The notes below the pieces were generated by a model. The model did not search any database and had not been told where the DNA came from. It worked only from the letters and a program-made list of their open reading frames with translations. A program made the translations under genes and the position numbers. Positions 17,071-22,325 of a DNA stretch of 25,579 bases are shown here, piece by piece. The stretch lies in the IMG/VR virus record IMGVR_UViG_3300042879_000309, positions 1 through 25,579 of that record, one strand, 5' to 3'. This DNA comes from a virus. The stretch's first letter is position 1; each line of letters starts with the position of its first letter.

Positions 17071-17242
17071 AAGTGGCAAGACCATTAGCAAGAACATTGG
17101 CGAGATGGTTCGTGGTTTCAAGGAATCCGGCAAGATTGGTACGAGTAAGCCTTCTAGCGTTCGTAAAGCTGTCAAACAGGCTGCGGCGATTGCGTACTCA
17201 AAAGCCGGTAAGTCGCGTATGAAGAGAGGATCTAAGCGATGA
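17051..17242 (+). CDS. Small basic phage protein (DUF6496-like)
   Basis: A 63-residue Lys/Arg-rich protein with the layout of a small phage/bacterial family (DUF6496): MPLMKGKSGKTISKNIGEMV followed by a K-Q-A-A-A-I-A-Y-S-K-A-G-K-S segment. The start at 17051 is chosen over one nine codons upstream because the family begins here and AAGGATT lies just before it. The high positive charge suggests nucleic-acid or membrane binding, but no role is established. The stop overlaps the next ATG (ATGA). Confidence 0.65.
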   Translation: MPLMKGKSGKTISKNIGEMVRGFKESGKIGTSKPSSVRKAVKQAAAIAYSKAGKSRMKRGSKR

Positions 17243-17412
17243 ACTATGACAATGGCGGCAATTCTGACAAGATGAACAACGGCGTAGAAGAACTACGCAA
17301 GTTGAAGGAAGCGGCAAAGCAGCAGGCCGACAAGCGCGGTGCGCCTATGCTGATTGGCAACCGCATTACGTTGATGCGCCAAAAGCGTGAAAGCAGAAAG
17401 ATGGAGAGATGA
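17239..17412 (+). CDS. Small charged protein (57 residues), unknown function
   Basis: A short gene linked by ATGA overlaps at both ends (17239-17242 and 17409-17412), with GAGAGGATCTAAGCG upstream as a ribosome-binding site. The product begins MNYDNGGNSDKMNNG and continues as a helical charged stretch (VEELRKLKEAAKQQADKRGA), ending in a basic tail. The double overlap is strong evidence of real translation. No function can be read from the sequence. Confidence 0.6.
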   Translation: MNYDNGGNSDKMNNGVEELRKLKEAAKQQADKRGAPMLIGNRITLMRQKRESRKMER

Positions 17413-17615
17413 AGAAGCAAAAGGGGCTGAATCCTGAACTTGAGCAGGCTATTTATGATTTACTCAAGGCAACAATGAATGACTCTACCGCATCACTAAC
17501 TGACAAAACCAAGGTGCTTGACCGAGTTCTGAAGCTAGAACAGATCAAGCAGAAGATCAGCGATGACGAGTGGGGCAAAGGGTTTTTTAATCCAGACGAT
17601 GAGGGAGATGACTGA
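17409..17615 (+). CDS. Small acidic-tailed helical protein, unknown function
   Basis: A 68-residue, mostly helical protein (LEQAIYDLLKATMNDSTA; KTKVLDRVLKLEQIKQKI) ending in DDEWGKGFF and an acidic tail. The DDEWG.GFF ending recurs in small proteins of podovirus-like phages, but I know of no assigned function. It overlaps the previous gene by ATGA and the next by one base, in a chain of short late genes leading to the lysis genes. Confidence 0.6.
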   Translation: MKKQKGLNPELEQAIYDLLKATMNDSTASLTDKTKVLDRVLKLEQIKQKISDDEWGKGFFNPDDEGDD

Positions 17616-17827
17616 TGGTTGAAGGGGCTGCAATTAAAATTATTAACATGGCAATGGACATACTGTCTCACAGAGCGCTGACGTTCCTAGCCTTGTTTTT
17701 TTGTTTCGTGTTGGCTTGCTGGACGATGATCGTGCCAACATGGGAGAGGATGGGGATGGCAGCATTCTTTGCCGTTTTCATTTATTTGCCGTGCATCTTC
17801 AAGGAAAGGACTCAAAATGAAACTTAG
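17615..17827 (+). CDS. Small two-helix membrane protein, holin candidate
   Basis: A 70-residue protein with two hydrophobic segments, at about residues 21-42 (ALTFLALFFCFVLACWTMIV) and 46-61 (MGMAAFFAVFIYLPCI), joined by a short PTWER turn and ending in a charged KERTQNET tail. Two close transmembrane helices in under 75 residues, upstream of an endolysin, fit a class II holin. Another candidate lies at 18400, so one of them may be an antiholin or unrelated. The ATG overlaps the previous TGA. Confidence 0.5.
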   Translation: MVEGAAIKIINMAMDILSHRALTFLALFFCFVLACWTMIVPTWERMGMAAFFAVFIYLPCIFKERTQNET

Positions 17828-18056
17828 CATCAGCAAGACCAGCATGACTGTCATGGAAGCCAATAACAACAACAAGCGCGGCAGTGCAGGCGAAGCCTAT
17901 CGCTGCGCCTCAGTTGCTGATACCTATGGCATGGGCAAGCCTACTCGCACTAATCCTATGGGTTTCATGGGCATGCAGTGCTTCTCTGGCTCCCCTGATC
18001 AGCGCAAGTCGCCTACTTCGAAGCCCGGTAATGCCGGAGGAAAGGACATTATCTAA
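17817..18056 (+). CDS. Small phage protein, unknown function
   Basis: A 79-residue, low-hydrophobicity protein rich in Asn, Ser, Gly and Lys, beginning MKLSISKTSMTVMEANNNNK with a GMGKPTRTNPMGFMG segment. The start at 17817 is preferred over an upstream in-frame codon because AAGGAAAGGA lies 5-9 bases before it. It overlaps the membrane protein gene by 11 nt and the next ATG by one base. Possibly a minor virion or packaging factor by position; no motif supports a function. Confidence 0.55.
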   Translation: MKLSISKTSMTVMEANNNNKRGSAGEAYRCASVADTYGMGKPTRTNPMGFMGMQCFSGSPDQRKSPTSKPGNAGGKDII

Positions 18057-18403
18057 TGGCTAACAATATTGCCTTTCAGCCGATGGGCAACTGTGTAGTT
18101 GCAGTTGCTTCATCTTCTAATACTCAAGGAAATGTTGTTTCTATTACGGCTGTTAGTCCGGTAAACCAATACTTAGTGTTTAACACAAGTAAAGACTATC
18201 CTGTGTTTGTTGCTTACGGACAGACTGCAAATATTACGGCAAGCATTCCAACTGCCGCTGGCGCACCGGTAGTTGCAATTCCTCCATATACGGAAAAGGT
18301 TTTTACAGGGCCACAGGTAAGCTCAACTAAAACAGTTTACGTTCGCATTATTGCTCCACACAACAATGCTGAGTTGTACATTACACCGGGGGAGGGTTTA
18401 TGA
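18056..18403 (+). CDS. Small beta-rich virion-type protein; paralogue of the protein at 5812
   Basis: A 115-residue beta-rich protein whose ending YITPGEGL and internal order (AF..MGN.VV, NQYLVFN, VFVAYGQTA) match the 109-residue protein at 5812-6141. Both are probably one small beta-sandwich family used twice in the virion, for example as decoration or fibre-accessory proteins. This copy lies about 12 kb away among the lysis genes. The stop overlaps the next start (ATGA). Confidence 0.6.
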   Translation: MANNIAFQPMGNCVVAVASSSNTQGNVVSITAVSPVNQYLVFNTSKDYPVFVAYGQTANITASIPTAAGAPVVAIPPYTEKVFTGPQVSSTKTVYVRIIAPHNNAELYITPGEGL

Positions 18404-18573
18404 GACAGTACATTCTTGATCGTGTAAGAGAACCATCTACTTGGCGTGGTGCCATTCTGTTTCTGACTGCGATTGGTGTGCCTATTGCCCCACAACTGGC
18501 AGACGCCATCGTAACGGCTGGCCTAGGCATTGCTGGCTTAGTCGGTATTCTGACGCCTGATCGTCGTGATTGA
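18400..18573 (+). CDS. Holin-like small membrane protein (57 residues)
   Basis: A 57-residue protein beginning MRQYILDRVREPSTWRG, then two hydrophobic stretches (AILFLTAIGVPIA and AIVTAGLGIAGLVGIL) separated by PQLAD and ending TPDRRD. This arrangement is common among short phage holins next to peptidase endolysins. It starts in an ATGA overlap with the previous gene, has GGGGGAGG upstream, and ends 2 bases before the endolysin. Together they form a compact lysis unit. Confidence 0.6.
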   Translation: MRQYILDRVREPSTWRGAILFLTAIGVPIAPQLADAIVTAGLGIAGLVGILTPDRRD

Positions 18574-18575
18574 TC

Positions 18576-18947
18576 ATGGATTGGAAAAAGTATCCTAACT
18601 TTACTGCTGCTGAGTTTGCATGCAGTCATTGCGGTGCCAATGAAGTTAAGGAATCTTTGCTAGAGAAACTTCAAGTCTTGCGTACTAAGTATGGCAAGCC
18701 CATGAAGATTACTTCTGGCTACCGTTGCCCCAAGCATCCTATTGAGGCAAAGAAGACTGCACCCGGTGCGCATGCAAGTGGCTTGGCCTGTGATGTTGGC
18801 GTCACTGGCGCTGATGCGCACGAGATTCTAAAGCTGGCTTTGGAGTTAGGCTTTACTGGCATTGGCGTTCAGCAAAAGGGAACGGGCAGGTTCATCCATT
18901 TAGACCTGATGACTAGCCCCAATCGCCCTACTGTCTGGAGTTACTGA
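18576..18947 (+). CDS. Endolysin: zinc D-Ala-D-Ala carboxypeptidase / M15 peptidase
   Basis: A 123-residue M15-type peptidase. The zinc site is visible: H66 and D73 in GAHASGLACD, and H108 in RFIHLDL. MKITSGYRCP marks the usual substrate-cleft strand. A short Cys pair (CSHCG, residues 15-19) is typical of the M15_3 subgroup. These enzymes cut peptidoglycan cross-link peptides and release progeny. ATG 18576 is chosen because the alternative at 18570 is a TTG overlapping the holin stop. Only a weak ribosome site is seen, so coupling to the holin gene is likely. Confidence 0.85.
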   Translation: MDWKKYPNFTAAEFACSHCGANEVKESLLEKLQVLRTKYGKPMKITSGYRCPKHPIEAKKTAPGAHASGLACDVGVTGADAHEILKLALELGFTGIGVQQKGTGRFIHLDLMTSPNRPTVWSY

Positions 18948-19210
18948 TGGCTAAGAAGGGTGTCAGCCTAGCAATAGGTCGCGGTGAGAAGCTGCCGGTC
19001 AGCAAAGGTGCTGGCTTGACTGCCAAGGGCAGGGCTAAGTACAACCGCGAAACTGGCAGCAATCTCAAGGCACCAGCGCCTAATCCTCGCACTAAGAAGG
19101 AAGCAGGCCGCAAGGCTAGTTTCTGTGCGCGTATGGCTGGCGTAGTGAGGAAAGCCAAGGGGCCAGCTACCAGAGCAAAAGCGTCGTTGCGGAGGTGGAA
19201 TTGCAGATAG
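18947..19210 (+). CDS. Small very basic phage protein (DUF6321-like)
   Basis: An 87-residue protein, strongly Lys/Arg-rich, with GEKLPVSKGAGLTAKGRAKY, NRETGSNLKAPAPNP and KASFCARMAGV, ending RRWNCR. This pattern is that of DUF6321-type proteins, common in marine and freshwater phages. It is probably nucleic-acid binding by charge, but no function is established. The ATG overlaps the endolysin stop by one base. It is one of three very basic small proteins in the last part of the late operon. Confidence 0.7.
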   Translation: MAKKGVSLAIGRGEKLPVSKGAGLTAKGRAKYNRETGSNLKAPAPNPRTKKEAGRKASFCARMAGVVRKAKGPATRAKASLRRWNCR

Positions 19211-19755
19211 AAGATGACGATGTGATGGAAGCGATGCAGGAAGAACGCGCACCAGACTTCTTATCCCAAGCGCAAGAATCTTTCCCCTATCTTAAAGGGA
19301 AAGACTTGGATGTGGTTTACACCCCGCGCCCCAAAGAAAATAGGCTTTTAGAGTTCTACCCACCGGATGAGCCGGGAGCGCCTGAAGCCCCACGCCCTAA
19401 GACCTTGCCAATGGGTAGAGTAGGCATCGAAGTCTTCAGCCCAAAGGTTAGACCTATCGACATCTTAGGTGACTATGTATCTCACTACGGTGTGCAAGCT
19501 GATCCAGAGTTGAAGAAATACTATGGTCAGTTCCAGCAGGCGCTTGATCCAAAGGCTATGCAAGAGCGTTATCGTTACCACCAAGAAAACTTTGGTGAGA
19601 CACGGCCTTTTGAACAATGGTATGAGAGTACAGGGGTGCCAGAGATATTTCGTGGCTACACCTTTAATCAGTTTGGCGACAACGCAGCAGAGATTTACAC
19701 ACCAGAACAGCTAATGATTTTGGATCAAGTAAGAAACTACTTGGGAATCAAATGA
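19201..19755 (+). CDS. Phage protein, unknown function
   Basis: About 184 residues, acidic and Pro-rich. Possible starts are GTG 19195, TTG 19201 and ATG 19225. TTG 19201 is preferred because GGAGG at 19191-19195 sits five bases before it. The protein has a Pro-rich N-terminal half (EFYPPDEPGAPEAPRPKTLP), a GRVGIEVFSPKVRPID segment and a helical C-terminal half (LDPKAMQERYRYHQENFGET). It overlaps the previous gene and ends in an ATGA overlap with the methyltransferase. No family recognised. Confidence 0.55.
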   Translation: MQIEDDDVMEAMQEERAPDFLSQAQESFPYLKGKDLDVVYTPRPKENRLLEFYPPDEPGAPEAPRPKTLPMGRVGIEVFSPKVRPIDILGDYVSHYGVQADPELKKYYGQFQQALDPKAMQERYRYHQENFGETRPFEQWYESTGVPEIFRGYTFNQFGDNAAEIYTPEQLMILDQVRNYLGIK

Positions 19756-20264
19756 GTCATCAAGCACAACTAGATTTCGTTGCAATAGTACGCGCCATGT
19801 ATCCAGATTATTTTATCCGCAAGCAGGTGCTTGAGATTGGTAGTCTAAACATTAACGGTTCTATCAGACCATTCTTTGAGCAATGCGTATATGTTGGGGT
19901 TGATCTTGGCGAAGGACGCGACGTTGATGTGGTGGCTAAAGGTGAAGACCTCACCTATGCTGATGGTAGCTTTGACGTTGTGGCAAGCTGTGAGTGTTTT
20001 GAGCATAATCCTGAATGGGTGGCTACGTTAAACAACATGATCAGGATGAGCAGCGGCTTAGTCTTTTTCAGTTGTGCAACTACCGGCAGACCTGAACATG
20101 GCACACCACGCACCAGCCCACACGACGCACCGTTCTGCGGAGAGTATTACCGCAACCTGACTGAAGAAGATATAAGAAGTGCAATTGATTTGTCAGTCTT
20201 TGAAGACTATCAATTTCTAACCAATGATACGGTTCACGACTTATACTTTTGGGGGATCAAATGA
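19752..20264 (+). CDS. SAM-dependent methyltransferase (class I)
   Basis: A 170-residue Rossmann-fold methyltransferase. Motif I is VLEIGSLNINGS (residues 26-37), a variant of the glycine loop with few glycines. YVGVDLGEGRDVD gives the motif II acidic residue (D51), then DLTYADGSFDVVASCECFEH covers motifs III-IV (residues 67-85). No target-recognition domain or DNA-methylase (D/N)PP(Y/F) motif is present, so a small molecule, sugar or protein is a likelier substrate than DNA. It overlaps both neighbours by ATGA. The glycosyltransferase across the terminator could be a partner in surface modification, but it is in the opposite operon. Confidence 0.75.
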   Translation: MSHQAQLDFVAIVRAMYPDYFIRKQVLEIGSLNINGSIRPFFEQCVYVGVDLGEGRDVDVVAKGEDLTYADGSFDVVASCECFEHNPEWVATLNNMIRMSSGLVFFSCATTGRPEHGTPRTSPHDAPFCGEYYRNLTEEDIRSAIDLSVFEDYQFLTNDTVHDLYFWGIK

Positions 20265-20404
20265 AAGAAGGACTGTACGCCAACATTCATCAGAAACGTG
20301 CCAGAATCAAATCTGGCAGTGGTGAAAGGATGCGCAAGCCCGGAAGCAAAGGCGCACCCACAGCAAAGGCTTTCAAGCGGTCTGCAAGAACTGCTAAACG
20401 ATAG
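20261..20404 (+). CDS. Small very basic phage protein (47 residues)
   Basis: The last gene of the rightward block. The product begins MKEGLYANIHQKRARIKSGS and has GERMRKPGSKGAPTA and a KRSARTAKR tail. The MKEGLYANI..KR opening with RKPG.KGAPTA is a recurrent small protein in aquatic phages, of unknown function. About one third of residues are Lys or Arg, so nucleic-acid binding is plausible. It starts in an ATGA overlap with the methyltransferase stop and is followed within 40 bases by the terminator. Confidence 0.7.
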   Translation: MKEGLYANIHQKRARIKSGSGERMRKPGSKGAPTAKAFKRSARTAKR

Positions 20405-20418
20405 AGTTGATCGCAACG

Positions 20419-20438
20419 GCCTAGTCTTCTCCCTAGGC
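20419..20438 (+). other. Short inverted repeat just before the terminator
   Basis: GCCTAG (20419-20424) pairs with CTAGGC (20433-20438) around an 8-base loop. It lies between the last rightward gene and the main terminator and is followed by CTTTC, too short a T-run to terminate by itself. It may help terminate or stabilise the 3' end. Confidence 0.45.
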
Positions 20439-20441
20439 TTT

Positions 20442-20470
20442 CCCCCGTCTAATCAGCGGGGGTTTTTTTT
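20442..20470 (+). terminator. Rho-independent terminator of the rightward operon
   Basis: CCCCCG (20442-20447), a nine-base loop and CGGGGG (20457-20462) are followed by eight T (20463-20470). This is a textbook intrinsic terminator for the rightward transcript. The final bases overlap the stop codon of the leftward glycosyltransferase gene, so it marks the convergence point. On the minus strand the hairpin is not followed by a T-run, so it should act mainly rightward. Confidence 0.9.
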
Positions 20471-21203
20471 ACTCACTCGGCAGCAAGCCACCTTCAAACA
20501 GATACGTTCCCATGTGACCTAAGTGGCACCAAGGTGCTGCATATATCTTGCCGCCAATCTTGCGCCACTGGTGACAGAAGTAGTAATCCTCTGACAGCAA
20601 GCGTCTGCTTTCAGGATCAATGGGATCAAGGTAGAACCCATAGACTTCCTCGCCAGACAGGTAGTTCATGTCACTCACAAACTTTGGTGTGTGCGGCATC
20701 AACTCATCAAACACTCGGCGCTTGATCAGCATGAAACCCGTGCCAATAGCTGACACTTCACACGGCTGATCCACCGGCACAGTGATAGCAGGATCGTTAG
20801 TCAGTAAGTTGACTACAAAGCTACCAGTGTGTTTCTTAAGCTGATCAACTGGCTTGCCCTCAGTCACAGCTTGATGCACTGTCTGCCAATTGATTTCCTT
20901 TTTTGGATAGATTCCACCAATAACATCTACGTCAGCTTCAAGCATCTTGATAGCATCGTCTGGCCTAAAGGCAATGTCGGCATCAATCCAGAAAAGGTAA
21001 TCGGCACCACTCTTTAGGAACTCATGCGCCATATTGCAACGTGCGCGTGTCACCAGTGATTCGTTAAACATCAACGACACAGAAGTTTTGTAGCCCTTGT
21101 TAGACAGAACGCCAATCAGGTTCATCAACGACTGAGCGTACACGCCAGTACACTGACCACCATACATAGGTGTTGCTATAAAAACATGCTTTTGGTTTTC
21201 CAT
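20469..21203 (-). CDS. Glycosyltransferase, GT-A fold (GT2-like)
   Basis: A 244-residue protein with a nucleotide-sugar site and metal motif. An N-terminal strand (KHVFIATPMYGG) and NESLVTRARCNMAHEFLKS lead to YLFWIDADIAF, whose D74-x-D76 is the DxD that binds the divalent metal and UDP/GDP-sugar. VIGGIYPKK, GTGFMLIKR and SEDYYFCHQWR (acceptor-site region, likely catalytic base) follow, with a closing HLGHMGTYLF. Phage enzymes of this type glycosylate virion proteins, modified DNA bases or host surface sugars; the target is unknown here. GGAGATCAC precedes the start. Last gene of the leftward operon. Confidence 0.8.
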   Translation of the reverse strand: MENQKHVFIATPMYGGQCTGVYAQSLMNLIGVLSNKGYKTSVSLMFNESLVTRARCNMAHEFLKSGADYLFWIDADIAFRPDDAIKMLEADVDVIGGIYPKKEINWQTVHQAVTEGKPVDQLKKHTGSFVVNLLTNDPAITVPVDQPCEVSAIGTGFMLIKRRVFDELMPHTPKFVSDMNYLSGEEVYGFYLDPIDPESRRLLSEDYYFCHQWRKIGGKIYAAPWCHLGHMGTYLFEGGLLPSE

Positions 21204-21220
21204 GTGATCTCCGTAAAAGT

Positions 21221-21248
21221 GGGGCGTGTCAGAGTGACGCTGCGCCCC
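21221..21248 (-). promoter_or_regulatory. Stable hairpin in the glycosyltransferase leader
   Basis: GGGGCG (21221-21226) pairs with CGCCCC (21243-21248). Inside, GTCA (21228-21231) pairs with TGAC (21235-21238) around a three-base loop, leaving small bulges. The element fills the 54-base gap between the nuclease stop and the glycosyltransferase ribosome site. On the minus strand it is followed by ACTTTTACGG, a poor terminator tail. A mild attenuator, an mRNA processing/stabilising element or translational control are all possible. Confidence 0.5.
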
Positions 21249-21257
21249 GCAACGCTC

Positions 21258-21596
21258 CTAAACATCCTCTGACTGATGGGGGAATTCGTTACCAAGAAGT
21301 GCTAACAAGTCTGGCAAGCGCAACACTGCCAGTGATTTACCACCGTCTTCACGCATGATCACAATGGGCGTTTGACCTATCTCGCAGGCTTTCTCTGCCT
21401 GTTCCATAAAATCATACACTGCGATCTTGCGCCTGCGTTTGCACTCAATGAGATATTTCCCAAGGATCAAGTCACCTTCCTCGGATACCTGATACTGCTT
21501 CAGGTTGCGCCTGATGCGAATACCAAGCACATCAAATATCTCATTGGCTACTTCACGCTCGTAGTTAGCGCCACGTTGTCTTGCTAGTTTGCTCAT
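21258..21596 (-). CDS. Holliday-junction-resolvase-like nuclease (PD-(D/E)XK fold)
   Basis: A 112-residue nuclease resembling the archaeal-type Hjc family. MSKLARQRGANYEREVANEI holds the first acidic residue (E13). RRNLKQYQ is followed by D42 in GDLILG, then the catalytic I-E51-C-K53-R core strand. These are the hallmarks of the PD-(D/E)XK fold. It would cut branched DNA, consistent with the nearby exonuclease and annealing protein. ATG 21596 is preferred over GTG 21620 because the family starts here, and it lies in an ATGA overlap with an open frame ending at 21594. No own ribosome site is visible, so it may be coupled. Confidence 0.7.
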   Translation of the reverse strand: MSKLARQRGANYEREVANEIFDVLGIRIRRNLKQYQVSEEGDLILGKYLIECKRRRKIAVYDFMEQAEKACEIGQTPIVIMREDGGKSLAVLRLPDLLALLGNEFPHQSEDV

Positions 21597-21670
21597 AAGA
21601 AGGTGGGGTACTCGCTGCACTGCCTTTGCATTTCAGCTAACTGGTCAGCATCCGCTTTCCCCCAAAAAAA
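21594..21670 (-). other. Coding-like frame tail between the Cys-rich gene and the nuclease
   Basis: Directly after the Cys-rich stop (TAA) the same frame stays open over T7G5 and reads FFWGKADADQLAEMQRQCSE then YPTFL, ending with TGA in an ATGA overlap with the nuclease start. No ATG, GTG or TTG precedes it in frame except one giving 12 residues. The sequence looks like a real protein end. It may be a remnant, or be reached by recoding or through a homopolymer error. See the matching finding. Confidence 0.3.
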
Positions 21671-21697
21671 TTAATAGCAGTTTGTGTTGCAGCTATT
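21664..21697 (-). terminator. Weak terminator-like hairpin at the end of the Cys-rich gene
   Basis: On the minus strand AATAGC and GCTATT can pair (plus-strand 21692-21697 with 21673-21678), followed at once by AA and seven T (21664-21670). The stem is short and AT-rich with a 13-base loop, so it is at best a partial terminator. It overlaps the last codons of the Cys-rich gene and would reduce expression of the nuclease and glycosyltransferase downstream. Confidence 0.35.
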
Positions 21698-21817
21698 TCC
21701 GTAGCAGCAGGTGGTGCAAGTTACACACCGGCCTGAATCACAGTAGGTGTTGTAGGTGCAAGTTGCGTACACCAGCGGTGCGGTAATAGCCAACCATAGG
21801 GCAAATAGATAACGCAT
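21671..21817 (-). CDS. Secreted Cys-rich mini-protein (48 residues)
   Basis: A short gene with a strong ribosome site (GGGAG, spacing about 5). The product has a signal-peptide-like start (MRYLFALWLAITAPLVYA, cleavage expected after the VYA at residues 16-18). The mature part has only about 30 residues, eight of them Cys (positions 20, 26, 31, 34, 37, 38, 43, 47), rich in Tyr, Thr and Asn. Exported and disulfide-bonded is the expected state, in the periplasm or outside the cell. Function is unknown: superinfection exclusion, envelope interference or a toxin-like activity are all conceivable. It begins 12 bases after the SSB-like stop. Confidence 0.65.
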   Translation of the reverse strand: MRYLFALWLAITAPLVYATCTYNTYCDSGRCVTCTTCCYGNSCNTNCY

Positions 21818-21829
21818 GATTGTCTCCCA

Positions 21830-22105
21830 TTAGAAAGGAATATCCCCATCTTCCTTGCGCTTGCTAGGAAAAGGGTTCACATTGCCGGGGCTTTGAGCGC
21901 TTGTTGGTTGCCAAGTGTCTTCCTTCAAGCTAATCAAGGCACCGCCCTTAGTGTCCTTAGTCCATGCTGCCAGCTTGATTGTGTCACCCGGCGCATAGTG
22001 TTCAGACACTTTCAGTTCCCCCCGCCAATCGGGGCTTGAAACATTCTTTTTGTTGCGGTTGCTGAGTAGTACGCCAGTTCCCATCTTACGTTCAATTTGA
22101 TCCAC
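21830..22105 (-). CDS. SSB-like single-stranded DNA-binding protein candidate
   Basis: A 91-residue protein starting at GTG with AAGGAGCAATCAA upstream. The core is short and beta-rich: GVLLSNRNKKNVSSPDWRGE, later LAAWTKDTKGGALISLKED, a layout recalling the DUF736-like small OB-type proteins. A Pro/Asn-rich linker then ends in DGDIPF. The acidic-IPF end copies the SSB C-terminal tip (DDDIPF in E. coli), which recruits replication and repair partners. It lies next to annealing, exonuclease and resolvase-like genes, as a phage SSB would. OB fold and ssDNA binding are inference; the tip is directly visible. Confidence 0.55.
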   Translation of the reverse strand: MDQIERKMGTGVLLSNRNKKNVSSPDWRGELKVSEHYAPGDTIKLAAWTKDTKGGALISLKEDTWQPTSAQSPGNVNPFPSKRKEDGDIPF

Positions 22106-22325
22106 TTGATTGCTCCTTCACTAATAAATAACGTGCGACATCCTTATCACCAACACGCACCATTTGAGTCAAAATTGTATGCCCCTCTTTTCTTAGGTCT
22201 TCAATCCGTGCCGCCAGCCGAAGCACACCGTACAACCTAAGAGAATCTAAGGCAGTGATACCACTACCTAGGCGCAAATGATCAAGGATCATCTGGCTTT
22301 GGTTCTTGCCGCTGGCTGGCTTCAA
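22092..22325 (-). CDS. Helix-turn-helix protein
   Basis: A 77-residue protein whose residues about 8-50 follow the small HTH family (HTH_39-like) in phages and prophages: NQSQMILDHLRLGSGITALD, then SLRLYGVLRLAARIEDLRKE and GHTI. The IT..(D/E)(A/S)L..YG...LAARI.(D/E)LR..G pattern is the family signature. A small DNA-binding or regulatory role is likely. The start is a TTG forming a TTGA overlap with the annealing-protein stop, so translation is probably coupled; an internal ATG would cut into the domain. Confidence 0.65.
   Translation of the reverse strand: MKPASGKNQSQMILDHLRLGSGITALDSLRLYGVLRLAARIEDLRKEGHTILTQMVRVGDKDVARYLLVKEQSSGSN

Noticed and set aside
20405-20470. Terminator acting in both directions
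   Set aside because: On the minus strand neither hairpin is followed by a T-run, so only rightward termination is supported.
21589-21786. 65-residue rightward open frame over the Cys-rich gene
   Set aside because: Antisense to a gene with signal peptide and strong ribosome site, and against the local direction of transcription.
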